DNA of 9,181 nucleotides from an uncultured Planctomycetaceae bacterium (GTDB lineage: Bacteria > Planctomycetota > Planctomycetia > Planctomycetales > Planctomycetaceae). Of the stretch, positions 1 through 6,947 are shown piece after piece. Made by a program: the position numbers and the translations under genes. Position 1 is the stretch's first letter, and each line of letters begins with the position of its first letter. The DNA is taken from positions 1 to 9,181 of the forward strand of contig CAIUHT010000613.1 of the NCBI GenBank assembly GCA_903898975.1, written 5' to 3'. The notes beneath the pieces were generated by a model. That model saw only the letters and a list, made by a program, of their open reading frames with translations, did not search any database and was not told where the DNA came from.

Positions 1-7
1 GACTGCC

Positions 8-1471
8 GTGGTCCCCAACCTGGTCGGTGCCGAATGGCTGACCGCCCCCCAACCCCGGCTCCCGGTCGAGAACCCCTCGACCGGGGCCGTGCTGGCCGAG
101 GTCCCGCTGTCGTCGGCGGAAGAAGTCGACCTCGCCGTCGCCGCGGCGGTCGCCGCCTTCCCCGCCTGGCGGGCCACCCCCGCCCCCCGTCGGGCGGCGT
201 GCCTGTTTCGCTATCGCGACCTGCTGGAGCGGCACCTCGACGAACTCGCCCGGCTCATCACCCTCGAGAATGGCAAGACCTTCGACGAGGCCCGGGGGGA
301 TGTCCGCCGGGGTATCGAGGTGGTCGAGTTCGCCTGTGGCATCGCCCACCTGATCAAGGGGGAAAGCCTCCCCCAGGTCGCCGACCAGATCGACGCCGTC
401 ACCCTGCGGGAACCGCTGGGGGTCTGCGTGGGCATCACGCCGTTCAATTTCCCCGCGATGGTCCCCCTCTGGATGTTCCCCCTGGCTATTGCCTGCGGGA
501 ATGCGTTCGTGCTGAAGCCCAGCGAGAAAGTCCCGCTCACGGCCAACCGCCTGGCAGCGCTGCTCCGCGAAGCGGGGGTGCCCGGCGGAGTGCTCAATGT
601 GGTGCACGGCGGACGCGAGGTGGTTGATGCGCTGTGCACGCATCCCGATGTCGCGGCGGTCAGCTTTGTGGGGTCTTCGGCGGTCGCCGAACAGGTCTAC
701 GCGCAGGCGACCCGCCACGGAAAACGGGTGCAGGCGGCGGGTGGGGCGAAGAACGTGCTGATCGTGATGCCCGATGCCGACCCCGAGTCGACCCTGCGGG
801 CCATCCTGGGCTCGGCGTTTGGCTGCGCAGGCCAGCGGTGCATGGCGGGCTCGATCCTGATGGGGGTCGGGCACGCCACCTGCGACCAGTGGCGCACACG
901 CATCGTCGACGCGCTGGGGCGGTACGTGGTCGACGACACCTCGACCAACGAGCGGGCCGATATGGGTCCCGTCATCGACGGGTCGGCACAGCAGCGGGTG
1001 CGGGGCTATGTCGCCGGGGCCGCGGCGGGGGGAGCCGAGGTGGTCCCCAGTGGCACGCGACCACTCCCCGACCACGGCTACTTTGTCGCCCCAACCCTCA
1101 TCGACCGGGTCGAACCGGGGACCCGCCTCTTCCAGGAAGAGATCTTCGGCCCGGTGCTGTCGCTGGTGCGGACCGAGAGCCTCGACCAGGCGGTCTCGAT
1201 TATGAACACGCTGGCGTTCGGGAACGGGGCCTCGATCTTCACCGCCAGTGGCGGGGCGGCCCGGCAATTCTCCCGCGAGATCCAGTGCGGTATGCTGGGG
1301 ATCAATGTGGGTGTCCCCGCCCCGATGGCGCTCTTCTCTTTCTCGGGCTGGAATCGCAGTTTCTTCGGCGACCTGCACGTGCAGGGGATGGAAGGGGTGC
1401 TGTTCTACACCCGTCAGAAAGTCATCTTGTCCCGGTGGGACAGCGCGTACCTCAGGCACCAGGGCTGGTGA
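8..1471 (+). CDS. mmsA: CoA-acylating methylmalonate-semialdehyde dehydrogenase
   Basis: Predicted cytoplasmic NAD-dependent enzyme of the aldehyde dehydrogenase superfamily. The family converts methylmalonate semialdehyde plus CoA to propionyl-CoA and CO2 (malonate semialdehyde to acetyl-CoA) in valine, thymine/uracil or inositol breakdown. Seen over 487 residues: the cofactor-binding stretch ITPFNFPAMVPLWMFPLA (143-160) with KPSE (Lys170), the catalytic cysteine in GQRCMA (Cys278), EEIFGPV with Glu378, and GMLGINVGVPAPMA near the C-terminus. The usual catalytic glutamate of hydrolytic aldehyde dehydrogenases is replaced by Asn in GGAKN (Asn249), as in the CoA-acylating MMSDH/IolA group; this separates it from ordinary aldehyde dehydrogenases. 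Length matches the family (about 485-500). The frame is open back to the window edge, so the GTG at position 8 is only the first visible start and the true start may lie a few codons upstream. No other valine or inositol pathway gene is in view. The family call is secure; the physiological substrate is inferred. Confidence 0.93.
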   Translation: MVPNLVGAEWLTAPQPRLPVENPSTGAVLAEVPLSSAEEVDLAVAAAVAAFPAWRATPAPRRAACLFRYRDLLERHLDELARLITLENGKTFDEARGDVRRGIEVVEFACGIAHLIKGESLPQVADQIDAVTLREPLGVCVGITPFNFPAMVPLWMFPLAIACGNAFVLKPSEKVPLTANRLAALLREAGVPGGVLNVVHGGREVVDALCTHPDVAAVSFVGSSAVAEQVYAQATRHGKRVQAAGGAKNVLIVMPDADPESTLRAILGSAFGCAGQRCMAGSILMGVGHATCDQWRTRIVDALGRYVVDDTSTNERADMGPVIDGSAQQRVRGYVAGAAAGGAEVVPSGTRPLPDHGYFVAPTLIDRVEPGTRLFQEEIFGPVLSLVRTESLDQAVSIMNTLAFGNGASIFTASGGAARQFSREIQCGMLGINVGVPAPMALFSFSGWNRSFFGDLHVQGMEGVLFYTRQKVILSRWDSAYLRHQGW

Positions 1472-1515
1472 ACCCCGTGGCAACGCTCTCTCCCGTCCCT
1501 GTGGAGTGACCCGGT

Positions 1516-4230
1516 ATGGCAACTCGCCCCGTGTGTGCTGTGGTTGCGGGCTGGACCGCTTTCTGGCTGACACTGCTGCTCGCGGCTCCCGCCCCCGCCG
1601 GGGTGCGGGCCCGGGTGGGTGGATTCGTGCATCCCCTGCTCGCGGGACTCGACCACGCCCCGTTGATCCGCGTTGAACTCGAGGTCGAGGGAGACCCCGT
1701 CGAGTTGCAGCGACTGGAGTTCAGCCTCGCCGGGAGCGACCACCTGGGCGACCTCGACCAGGTGTCGCTCTTCTCGACCGGCGCCGAGCGGGGCTGGTCG
1801 GCCAAGACCCCGATCGGGACCCCGCTGCCACCGACCGAGCTGTTGGCGTTCCCGCTGGCGCAGCGACTGGCCGCCGGCCGGCATGTCTTCTGGCTGGCGT
1901 GCCGGGTGAAGCCCGGAGCCGACCTGTCGCACCAGGTAACCGCCCACGTGCCCAAGGTGGTGCTGGCGGGGCAGGAACTGATTCCTGAAGACGACGTTCC
2001 CGCGCGGCGTCATCGGCTGGGGGTGGCGGTGCGGCGTGCCGGGCAGGATGGCGTGCACACCAGCCGAATTCCCGCGCTCGCCCGTACCCCCCAGGGGACG
2101 CTGCTGTGCGTGTACGACCTGCGCCGCCGGGCGGGGCGCGACCTGCAGGAAGACATCGACATTGGACTGTCGCGCAGTGTCGACCGGGGCCAGACCTGGG
2201 AACCGGTCCGGGTCATCATGGACATGGGGGAAGCGGGCGGGCTGCCCCAGGCGCTCAACGGGTGCAGTGACCCGGGGCTGATTGTCGACCCGCAGACGGG
2301 CGAGATCTTCTGCTTCGCCCTCTGGATGCAGGGGAAGGAGGGCCAGCATCAATGGGTGGGCCTGGGGTCTGAACCCGGGCACGAGGTGGGGAAGAGCGCG
2401 CAGCTGATGCTCGTCCGCTCGCGCGATGACGGGGTGACCTGGAGCCCTCCCGAGAACCTCACCCGGACCCTCAAGGACCCGGCGTGGTGGCTGCTGGCCC
2501 CCGCGCCGCAGACGGGCATCGCCCTCGCTGACGGGACCCTGGTGATGCCCATGCAGGGCCGGCAAGGGCAGGGCTCACTCGCGACGTTCGCCACGGTGAT
2601 GAGCAGCCGGGACCATGGAAAAACCTGGACCGTGGGAACTCCCGCGGCGATGGGGGGGAATGAACCGCAGGCCGCCCAGCTGAGCGATGGCTCGCTGATG
2701 CTGACGATGCGGAACGATCGCGAGCGGTTTCGCGCGGTCGCCGTCACGACCGACCTGGGCCAGACCTGGAAGCCGCACCCCACCAGTCGCCAGACACTGA
2801 TCGAGCCCAACTGCAACGGGAGCCTGGTGCGGGTTGATTGCGGGCCCGCGGCCAACCCCCGGCACGTGCTGGTGTTCGCCAATCCGCGGAGTCAGCGGGG
2901 GCGGACGCATCACACGCTGCAGGTCAGTTTTGATGACGGGCTGACATGGCCCGCCGCACACCGCCTGCTGCTCGACGAAGAACGCGGGGCGGGCTACCCC
3001 AGCCTCGTGCAGGTCGACGACGCACATGTGGGGCTGGTGTACGAGGGGAGCCAGGCGCAGGTGGTGTTCGAGCGAATTCCCCTCGAGCGGCTGTTGCGAC
3101 CGGGGACTGGCCCAGCGGCGATTGAGGTGCGCAACCCCAGGACACTCCCCGCCGGTCCGATCGACTGCGAACGGATCGCGGTGGGCGAAGCCGACGACTA
3201 CAAGCCGAGCCTGGCGCGGCTCCCCTCGGGCGAACTGCTGCTGGCGGCTTTTCACCAGGACAAGCGGCCCGGGAACAAGGTCCGCGAGCGAGTGCTGCTG
3301 TTCCGCTCGCGGGATGGGGGCCGAAGTTGGGCGGGACCGGGGCAGCCCGACCTGCTGGGACGTGAGCCGTACCTGACGGCACTCCCCGACGGCACGCTGT
3401 TTCTGACCGGGCACCTGCTGGCCCAGGATGAACGAAACGAGTGGGGGGTGACCTGCGGGTTCGTGCATCGCTCGACCGATGGGGGCGAGACCTGGCAGTC
3501 GCTGCGGATTCCCTCGGATGGGGTCCAGCCCGGGGCGTCGAACCATACGTCGCGGAATGTCTTGCGGCTGGCCGATGGGACCCTGCTGCTGGGGGTCGAT
3601 TACGACGGCGGGAAAGGCCCGTACCAGGTCTGGAAATCGACCGACCAGGGGGCCAGTTGGCAGCCCCCTGTCGCGTGCACACCACGTGATTTTAAGAGCC
3701 AGTACGGCTTCTTCGGGGGCGAGACGTGGCTGTGGCAGGCGCGGTCGGGGAAGATCTGGGCGCTGGTCCGGGTCGACAGTCACGAGCTGCCCATCCGCGG
3801 ACGACCGACAGCCCCGCAGGATGATCAGGACGATCACTTCATCCTGTGGTCGTCGAGCGATGGGGGGCGGACGTTCGACCGCGGAGCCGACCTGGGGGAC
3901 TACGGCGAGATGTACATGTCGCTGTTGCGGCTGCAAGATCGTCGCTTGCTGCTCACCTTCACCGTGCGCAAGCGGAACCCACCGCTGGGGGTCCGGGCGG
4001 TGGTGGCGACCGAGACCGACGACGGGTTCGAGGTCGACCTGACCGCCGACCGGCTGCAGTTGGACATCAGCACGGGGAGTCGGCCGCAGGGGGGCGGGTT
4101 TGGCCCGACAGTGCAGCTGGACGACGGAACGCTGGTGACGAGTTGTTCGTGGCGGGGAGCGGATGGGCGAACCCGGCTCGAAGTGATCCGCTGGCGACTG
4201 CCCGAGCCACGGGCTGCCGCGCGAGAGTGA
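1516..4230 (+). CDS. Secreted double-propeller sialidase-family protein (GH33-like)
   Basis: Predicted exported exo-alpha-sialidase, which would release terminal sialic acids from glycans. A signal peptide covers residues 1-29 (hydrophobic core 11-24, cleavage likely after APAPA). Residues about 36-155 look like the beta-sandwich often found in front of BNR neuraminidases. Propeller 1 (about 170-530) has the GH33 active-site set: Arg184 in RIPAL, acid Asp201 in VYDLR, Glu383 in NEPQ, Arg399 in TMRN, Arg463 in GRTHHT and nucleophile Tyr494 in GYPSL. Five Asp boxes (S/T-x-D-x-G-x-T-W) begin at 221, 302, 364, 411 and 471. A second propeller (about 545-895) adds four Asp boxes at 598, 653, 708 and 780 but shows no RIP-type motif where the active site would start (YKPSLA, 562-567), so it is probably a non-catalytic binding or structural domain. 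The ATG at 1516 is supported by GGAG at 1503-1506, nine bases upstream. The gene starts 44 bases after mmsA. Assignments of residues follow motif matching, not an alignment; other sugar-acid substrates are possible. Confidence 0.85.
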   Translation: MATRPVCAVVAGWTAFWLTLLLAAPAPAGVRARVGGFVHPLLAGLDHAPLIRVELEVEGDPVELQRLEFSLAGSDHLGDLDQVSLFSTGAERGWSAKTPIGTPLPPTELLAFPLAQRLAAGRHVFWLACRVKPGADLSHQVTAHVPKVVLAGQELIPEDDVPARRHRLGVAVRRAGQDGVHTSRIPALARTPQGTLLCVYDLRRRAGRDLQEDIDIGLSRSVDRGQTWEPVRVIMDMGEAGGLPQALNGCSDPGLIVDPQTGEIFCFALWMQGKEGQHQWVGLGSEPGHEVGKSAQLMLVRSRDDGVTWSPPENLTRTLKDPAWWLLAPAPQTGIALADGTLVMPMQGRQGQGSLATFATVMSSRDHGKTWTVGTPAAMGGNEPQAAQLSDGSLMLTMRNDRERFRAVAVTTDLGQTWKPHPTSRQTLIEPNCNGSLVRVDCGPAANPRHVLVFANPRSQRGRTHHTLQVSFDDGLTWPAAHRLLLDEERGAGYPSLVQVDDAHVGLVYEGSQAQVVFERIPLERLLRPGTGPAAIEVRNPRTLPAGPIDCERIAVGEADDYKPSLARLPSGELLLAAFHQDKRPGNKVRERVLLFRSRDGGRSWAGPGQPDLLGREPYLTALPDGTLFLTGHLLAQDERNEWGVTCGFVHRSTDGGETWQSLRIPSDGVQPGASNHTSRNVLRLADGTLLLGVDYDGGKGPYQVWKSTDQGASWQPPVACTPRDFKSQYGFFGGETWLWQARSGKIWALVRVDSHELPIRGRPTAPQDDQDDHFILWSSSDGGRTFDRGADLGDYGEMYMSLLRLQDRRLLLTFTVRKRNPPLGVRAVVATETDDGFEVDLTADRLQLDISTGSRPQGGGFGPTVQLDDGTLVTSCSWRGADGRTRLEVIRWRLPEPRAAARE

Positions 4231-4239
4231 CCGCCGAGG

Positions 4240-4264
4240 GCCCGCCGCGCGGCGGGCGCCCGCC
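4240..4264. terminator. GC-rich overlapping palindromes, possible transcription end
   Basis: Ten bases after the sialidase stop lie two overlapping perfect palindromes: an 18-base one at 4240-4257 and a 14-base one at 4251-4264. Either could form a stable all-GC hairpin in the transcript. No T-run follows, so this is not a classical intrinsic terminator. Its position between the sialidase gene and the separate rnpB promoter makes a transcription-end role plausible; that role is inferred. Confidence 0.3.
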
Positions 4265-4335
4265 AGTGGGCATCCCGCGCGGGAGCACCCTGCCGGGCTG
4301 GCTGCACAGCGAAAGAGGCAGCGCAAGACCGCGAC

Positions 4336-4364
4336 TGGACTGAGGGGGGGTGGGGTCGTAGGAT
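4336..4364 (+). promoter_or_regulatory. Candidate sigma-70-type promoter of rnpB
   Basis: A TGGACT box at 4336-4341 (four of six matches to TTGACA) is separated by exactly 17 bases from TAGGAT at 4359-4364 (five of six matches to TATAAT). The base six to seven positions downstream, 4371, is the first base of the RNA's closing P1 stem. The agreement between promoter spacing and the independently deduced RNA end supports this call. It has not been tested against background frequency. Confidence 0.6.
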
Positions 4365-4370
4365 GGGGCT

Positions 4371-4773
4371 GGCCGGAGTGGATCAGGCGACCGCGCGTGA
4401 GTTTCGACTCACGGGAGGAAAGTCCGGGCTCCGCAGAACGCAGTGGTGGGTAACGCCCACCATCCGCGAGGATCGGGACAGTGCCACAGAAAACAAACCG
4501 CCACGTCGGGGCTGGTCTGGTCTCCAGATCGGTCCTGGCAGGTAAGGGTGAAAAGGTGCGGTAAGAGCGCACCGCGGCCTGGGTGACCAGGCTGGCAGGG
4601 CAAACCCCACTGGGAGAAAGACCAAACAGGGGGGAGCCGTTGGCTTTGGCCAGCGGCCCGGGCTGGTTCGGCCCGGTATCACTTCCGGGTAGGTCGCTCG
4701 AGGTGACGGGCAACCGTCATCCCAGAAAAATGGTCGCCCACGACAGAACCCGGCTTATCGATCCGCTCCGGCC
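4371..4773 (+). ncRNA. rnpB: RNase P RNA, bacterial type A
   Basis: Catalytic RNA that removes the 5' leader from tRNA precursors, together with the RnpA protein. Ends were set by the closing P1 helix: 4371-4384 pairs with 4760-4773 over 14 pairs with one G-U. Hallmarks seen in order: a P3 hairpin with 7 pairs and a UUCG loop (4396-4413); the universal GAGGAAAGTCCGGGCTCC block (4415-4432); the AAACAAACCGCC block (about 4491-4502); GCAGGTAAGGGTGAAAAGG near 4540; the GGTGCGGTAAGAGCGCACC helix (P12 region, about 4555-4574); CCGGGTAGG with the CCA-binding GGU at 4688-4690; a P18 hairpin capped by the GNRA loop GCAA (4702-4721); and the 3' universal block ACGACAGAACCCGGCTTAT (4740-4757). About 403 nt, close to the 377 nt of the E. 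coli RNA; some extra length is in the P15-P17 region (about 4628-4680), where two consecutive hairpins occur. A TTTT run follows P1 at 4774-4777. Confidence 0.97.
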
Positions 4774-4989
4774 TTTTACCTCTCTCCCGCACCGCTCTCC
4801 CACCTCAACCGCCAGGTTCGAGACCGAGACTCAATTTCGAGACTCGATCACAAACCTCGGGCATGAGCCTCGGAGACAGGCCTCGAGCCACAAGCGTGGC
4901 GATCGGTCTCGACCGTCCGTCCCTGGCAGGCTCGCCGGCGGTCGGTCATTTGTCGTCGGTCATTTCGCTTCGCCTCGCGCGCGAACGCG
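4774..4989. other. Intergenic spacer between rnpB and a minus-strand gene
   Basis: This stretch holds the transcript ends of the convergent rnpB (+) and lipoprotein (-) genes. No coding frame with a plausible product is seen. It contains an 11-base direct repeat, GTCGGTCATTT, at 4941-4951 and 4955-4965, and several copies of CGAGAC between 4819 and 4843. No clear intrinsic terminator with a U-run was found on either strand, apart from the TTTT directly behind the RNase P RNA. Confidence 0.5.
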
Positions 4990-5376
4990 TTAGAACCCGG
5001 GGAGTGCCTTGGGTTTCTGGCCCAGCTTTCGCCCGGCGATCACGTGCGGATAAACGACGTAGGGCTCTTCGCTCTGCAAGGGGAACGTCTGCCCCAGCTT
5101 CAACGCCCGGTCATCGACCTTGAACGGTGCCGCATAAGACGACCGGCGATCCCGCAAATAGTGATAGCCTCCCTGGCTCCCCAGGTAGAGCAGGTGATCG
5201 CCTTGGCCTTCGTCGGCGAGTTCGACGAGACTCTCTTTCGAAATCTCCCGCGCCGCCCGCTGCGCCAGCCACGGACTCGACACACACCCGCTCAGACAGC
5301 CCACGGCCAGAAGCAGCCCCAACCCCCACGCCCGCAGACCCCATGCCCGCAGCCCAATCGCGCGGGCGCTCGGCAC
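4990..5376 (-). CDS. Small lipoprotein of unknown function
   Basis: Protein of 128 residues if translation starts at the GTG at 5374-5376. From that start it has a textbook lipoprotein signal: positive n-region (Arg4, Arg10, Arg15), hydrophobic stretch GLGLLLAVG and lipobox LSGC with lipidated Cys31, leaving a 98-residue mature protein, presumably membrane-anchored. The frame is open 80 codons further upstream (to 5616), but that extension is Arg/Ser-rich, would bury the signal peptide, and is probably untranslated. A GAGG lies about ten bases and a GGAAG about three bases before the GTG, which gives moderate support. The mature part is hydrophilic and Tyr/Arg-rich (YLGSQGGYHYLRDRR, then FKVDDRALKLGQTFPL and PYVVYPHVIAGRK). 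I do not recognise a family. It ends with a TAA at 4990-4992 and faces rnpB. Two tandem copies of the codons for LRAWG lie in its signal peptide. Confidence 0.75.
   Translation of the reverse strand: MPSARAIGLRAWGLRAWGLGLLLAVGCLSGCVSSPWLAQRAAREISKESLVELADEGQGDHLLYLGSQGGYHYLRDRRSSYAAPFKVDDRALKLGQTFPLQSEEPYVVYPHVIAGRKLGQKPKALPGF
5324..5352 (-). repeat. Tandem 15-base repeat in the lipoprotein signal peptide
   Basis: Two copies of a 14-base unit (5324-5337 and 5339-5352), identical except for one base, sit with a period of 15 bases. They encode LRAWG twice in a row just before the hydrophobic core of the signal peptide. The period is a multiple of three, so the duplication keeps the reading frame. 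Confidence 0.85.
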
Positions 5377-5926
5377 AATCTTCCAGCCTCGCAGCGAGAG
5401 ACGTCTCCGGCCGATCGCCGGGCTCAGGGTCGAACGCGGCAATCCGCAGTTCGCTGAGGGGGGGGTCACAGAACCGCTACAAATCCCCGGCGAATGACCC
5501 AGCACCGCCAGGCGCTCGGATGTGCCGAAGGTTTCTTCCCGCGAAAGACATCGGGAGGAATCGAGAGATGATCGATCAGGCATGCGGCGACTGTTGCGAG
5601 AGAGACCGGGCCGCACAGGGGCCCCTGGCGGGGCGGTTTCTAGCTCATCGTCCGTCGTGCCGACCAGCGGGACTGCCGGGCGGGTTGTAACTTCTACATC
5701 GTCCGGCTCAGTCCCGCACGAGGGGGCGTTGACGCCTTGGGCAGAGAGGTCTTACAAGCCTCGCCCTGCTGTCCTGGCCCTTGGGCCGGAAAGGCTGTCG
5801 ACACCCTCGAGTTGGGTTCGGTCGGCCTGGCAGATGTGGTCGCGGTTGCCACTTGAACCGCGGTCCGTGTGACCGGCTTTCATCCCTCTGCCACCCGTTC
5901 CTCGCCCTCACTTCCGTCTCGCTCTC
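5377..5926. other. 550-base divergent intergenic region without a convincing gene
   Basis: This region separates the minus-strand lipoprotein from the plus-strand gene at 5927, so it should hold promoters for both. No good -35/-10 pair could be picked by eye on either strand. Open frames exist in several frames but all give Arg/Ser/Pro-rich translations without motifs. The best small frame is a 40-codon one at 5568-5690 (+), which begins behind a strong GGGAGGA at 5553-5559 and encodes a peptide with an early Cys-rich stretch (MIDQACGDCCERD); it is treated as a hypothesis only. No tRNA, SRP RNA, tmRNA or 6S RNA signature was recognised. Confidence 0.5.
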
Positions 5927-6805
5927 ATGGTTCCCCGCACGCCTCTCCTTCGACGCTGGCTCGTGTGGCTGGCCGTGCTGCCCTCGCTGGTGGCGGGGTT
6001 GGGCTGCGAACTTTCGCCGAAACTCGATGAGTCGCTGGCGAACTCGGTCCGTCGACTCCCCGCGGTGCAGCCTCCCCCGAATTCGGTCTGCCTCGACGTG
6101 CTGGTGGTCGAACGCCCCCGGGGCGACAACCTGCTGGGTCCCGAACTCTGGAGCCGGGTCGACCAGGTCCCCGCGCTCGAATCGGGCATCCGCGAGACCT
6201 TGAAACGGAATGGGTTCCGCCTCGGAGTCGTGGGGACCAACCCCCCCCGGGCCCTCCAGCAACTCATTGGCGAGAAGCCCAACAGCCTGCAGGAGACCGC
6301 CGCCGACGCTCACCTGGTGGGGCACCGCTTCTTCATTCCCACCGGCGGCGATGCTCGCATTGTGGCCAGCCCCCTGCTGCCCGACTGCGAAGTCGGGGTC
6401 GAGCGCGAGGGGGAAGTTCAGACACTGGTCCTGGAAGAGGCGGAGTGTCGATTTCGCCTCACCGTCCGGCAGCTGCAGTCGGGCTGGGCACAGCTGGAGT
6501 TTGTCCCCCAGGTGTCGCATGGTCCGCACCAGTTGCGGCGGGTGGCCGACGAAGCAGGCTTCCGCTTTGAAGATGGCCAGCGGGTCGAAACGTTCTACGA
6601 CCAGCGCTTCACCCTGACCCTGGCGGTGGGCGAGATGGCGTTGATCTCGTTCGAGGGACGGAATGAACCGACCCTGGGCTCGCTCTTCTTCGCCGGCTAC
6701 CGCACCGACCACCGGGATGGCGGGACAGGGAGCGAAGCGGCCACCGAGGTCGGCCGGCTGCTGGTGATTCGGCTGACAGAATCGACGGGCGGCGCGCCGC
6801 AGTAG
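5927..6805 (+). CDS. Exported protein of unknown function, possible lipoprotein
   Basis: Protein of 292 residues. Residues 1-26 form a signal peptide (Arg4, Arg9, Arg10, then WLVWLAVLPSLVAGLG) ending at Cys27. The box around Cys27 (GLGC) is a poor lipobox because position -3 is Gly, so lipidation is possible but not certain. After a Pro-rich linker, residues 50-115 hold a compact region with VCLDVLVVERP, LWSRVDQVPALESGIRETLKRNGFRLGVVG and PPRALQQLIG; I associate this layout with uncharacterised planctomycete proteins but cannot name a family. The C-terminal third (about 225-286) alternates beta-like strands: RFTLTLAVGEMALISFEGRN, LGSLFFA and RLLVIRLTES. This order faintly recalls the end of secretin channels, without the rest of a secretin. 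The ATG at 5927 has no clear Shine-Dalgarno sequence. The Lgt-family gene follows on the same strand after about 140 bases. Function unknown. Confidence 0.8.
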   Translation: MVPRTPLLRRWLVWLAVLPSLVAGLGCELSPKLDESLANSVRRLPAVQPPPNSVCLDVLVVERPRGDNLLGPELWSRVDQVPALESGIRETLKRNGFRLGVVGTNPPRALQQLIGEKPNSLQETAADAHLVGHRFFIPTGGDARIVASPLLPDCEVGVEREGEVQTLVLEEAECRFRLTVRQLQSGWAQLEFVPQVSHGPHQLRRVADEAGFRFEDGQRVETFYDQRFTLTLAVGEMALISFEGRNEPTLGSLFFAGYRTDHRDGGTGSEAATEVGRLLVIRLTESTGGAPQ

Positions 6806-6824
6806 GCGAACAGCCACGGTCGGT

Positions 6825-6850
6825 CCGCTCGGTTGCCCCGCTCGGTTGCC
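6825..6850 (+). repeat. Perfect 13-base tandem duplication
   Basis: CCGCTCGGTTGCC occurs twice in direct succession (6825-6837 and 6838-6850) between the unknown exported-protein gene and the Lgt-family gene. Downstream, AGCGGG at 6862-6867 can pair with CCCGCT at 6837-6842 and is followed by TTT. This might form a weak terminator or leader hairpin for the next gene, but the loop is long (19 bases). Confidence 0.7.
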
Positions 6851-6947
6851 CTGCTCTGCGAAGCGGGTTTAGAGTGATTCCAGCGGGCCGCAGGGCGCGG
6901 CGAGACTCCCCGGGCCGAAGCCTTCCCCCTTGCCGTGGTGCCTGTCG

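Noticed and set aside
1414..2565. A 383-codon minus-strand frame across the mmsA/sialidase junction
   Set aside because: It overlaps the ends of two well-supported genes, and its composition (His/Gln/Pro/Arg-rich) is typical of antisense readings.
2575..4713. A 712-codon open frame on the minus strand opposite the sialidase gene and into rnpB
   Set aside because: GC-rich coding DNA commonly leaves the antisense frame open. The translation is Pro/Arg/Gln-rich without motifs, and it crosses the RNase P RNA, which is real.
4819..4965. Short repeated words (CGAGAC and GTCGGTCATTT) considered as a CRISPR or integration site
   Set aside because: The units are too short, with irregular spacing, no spacers of constant length and no neighbouring cas or integrase gene.
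5776..5787. GGCCCTTGGGCC inverted repeat considered as a terminator
   Set aside because: The stem is very short with almost no loop and no T-run, and no gene ends just upstream.
5522..5872. A 116-codon plus-strand frame in the 550-base gap
   Set aside because: The translation is Ser/Arg/Pro-rich with no motif or ribosome binding site of note, so it is not supported as a gene.
6789..6800. A 12-base perfect palindrome, GCGGCGCGCCGC
   Set aside because: It lies in the coding end of the gene at 5927 and is expected by chance in DNA this GC-rich; no function can be supported.
5708..6817. A 369-codon minus-strand frame opposite the gene at 5927
   Set aside because: The plus-strand frame has a signal peptide and protein-like composition; the minus-strand one has none and is a shadow.
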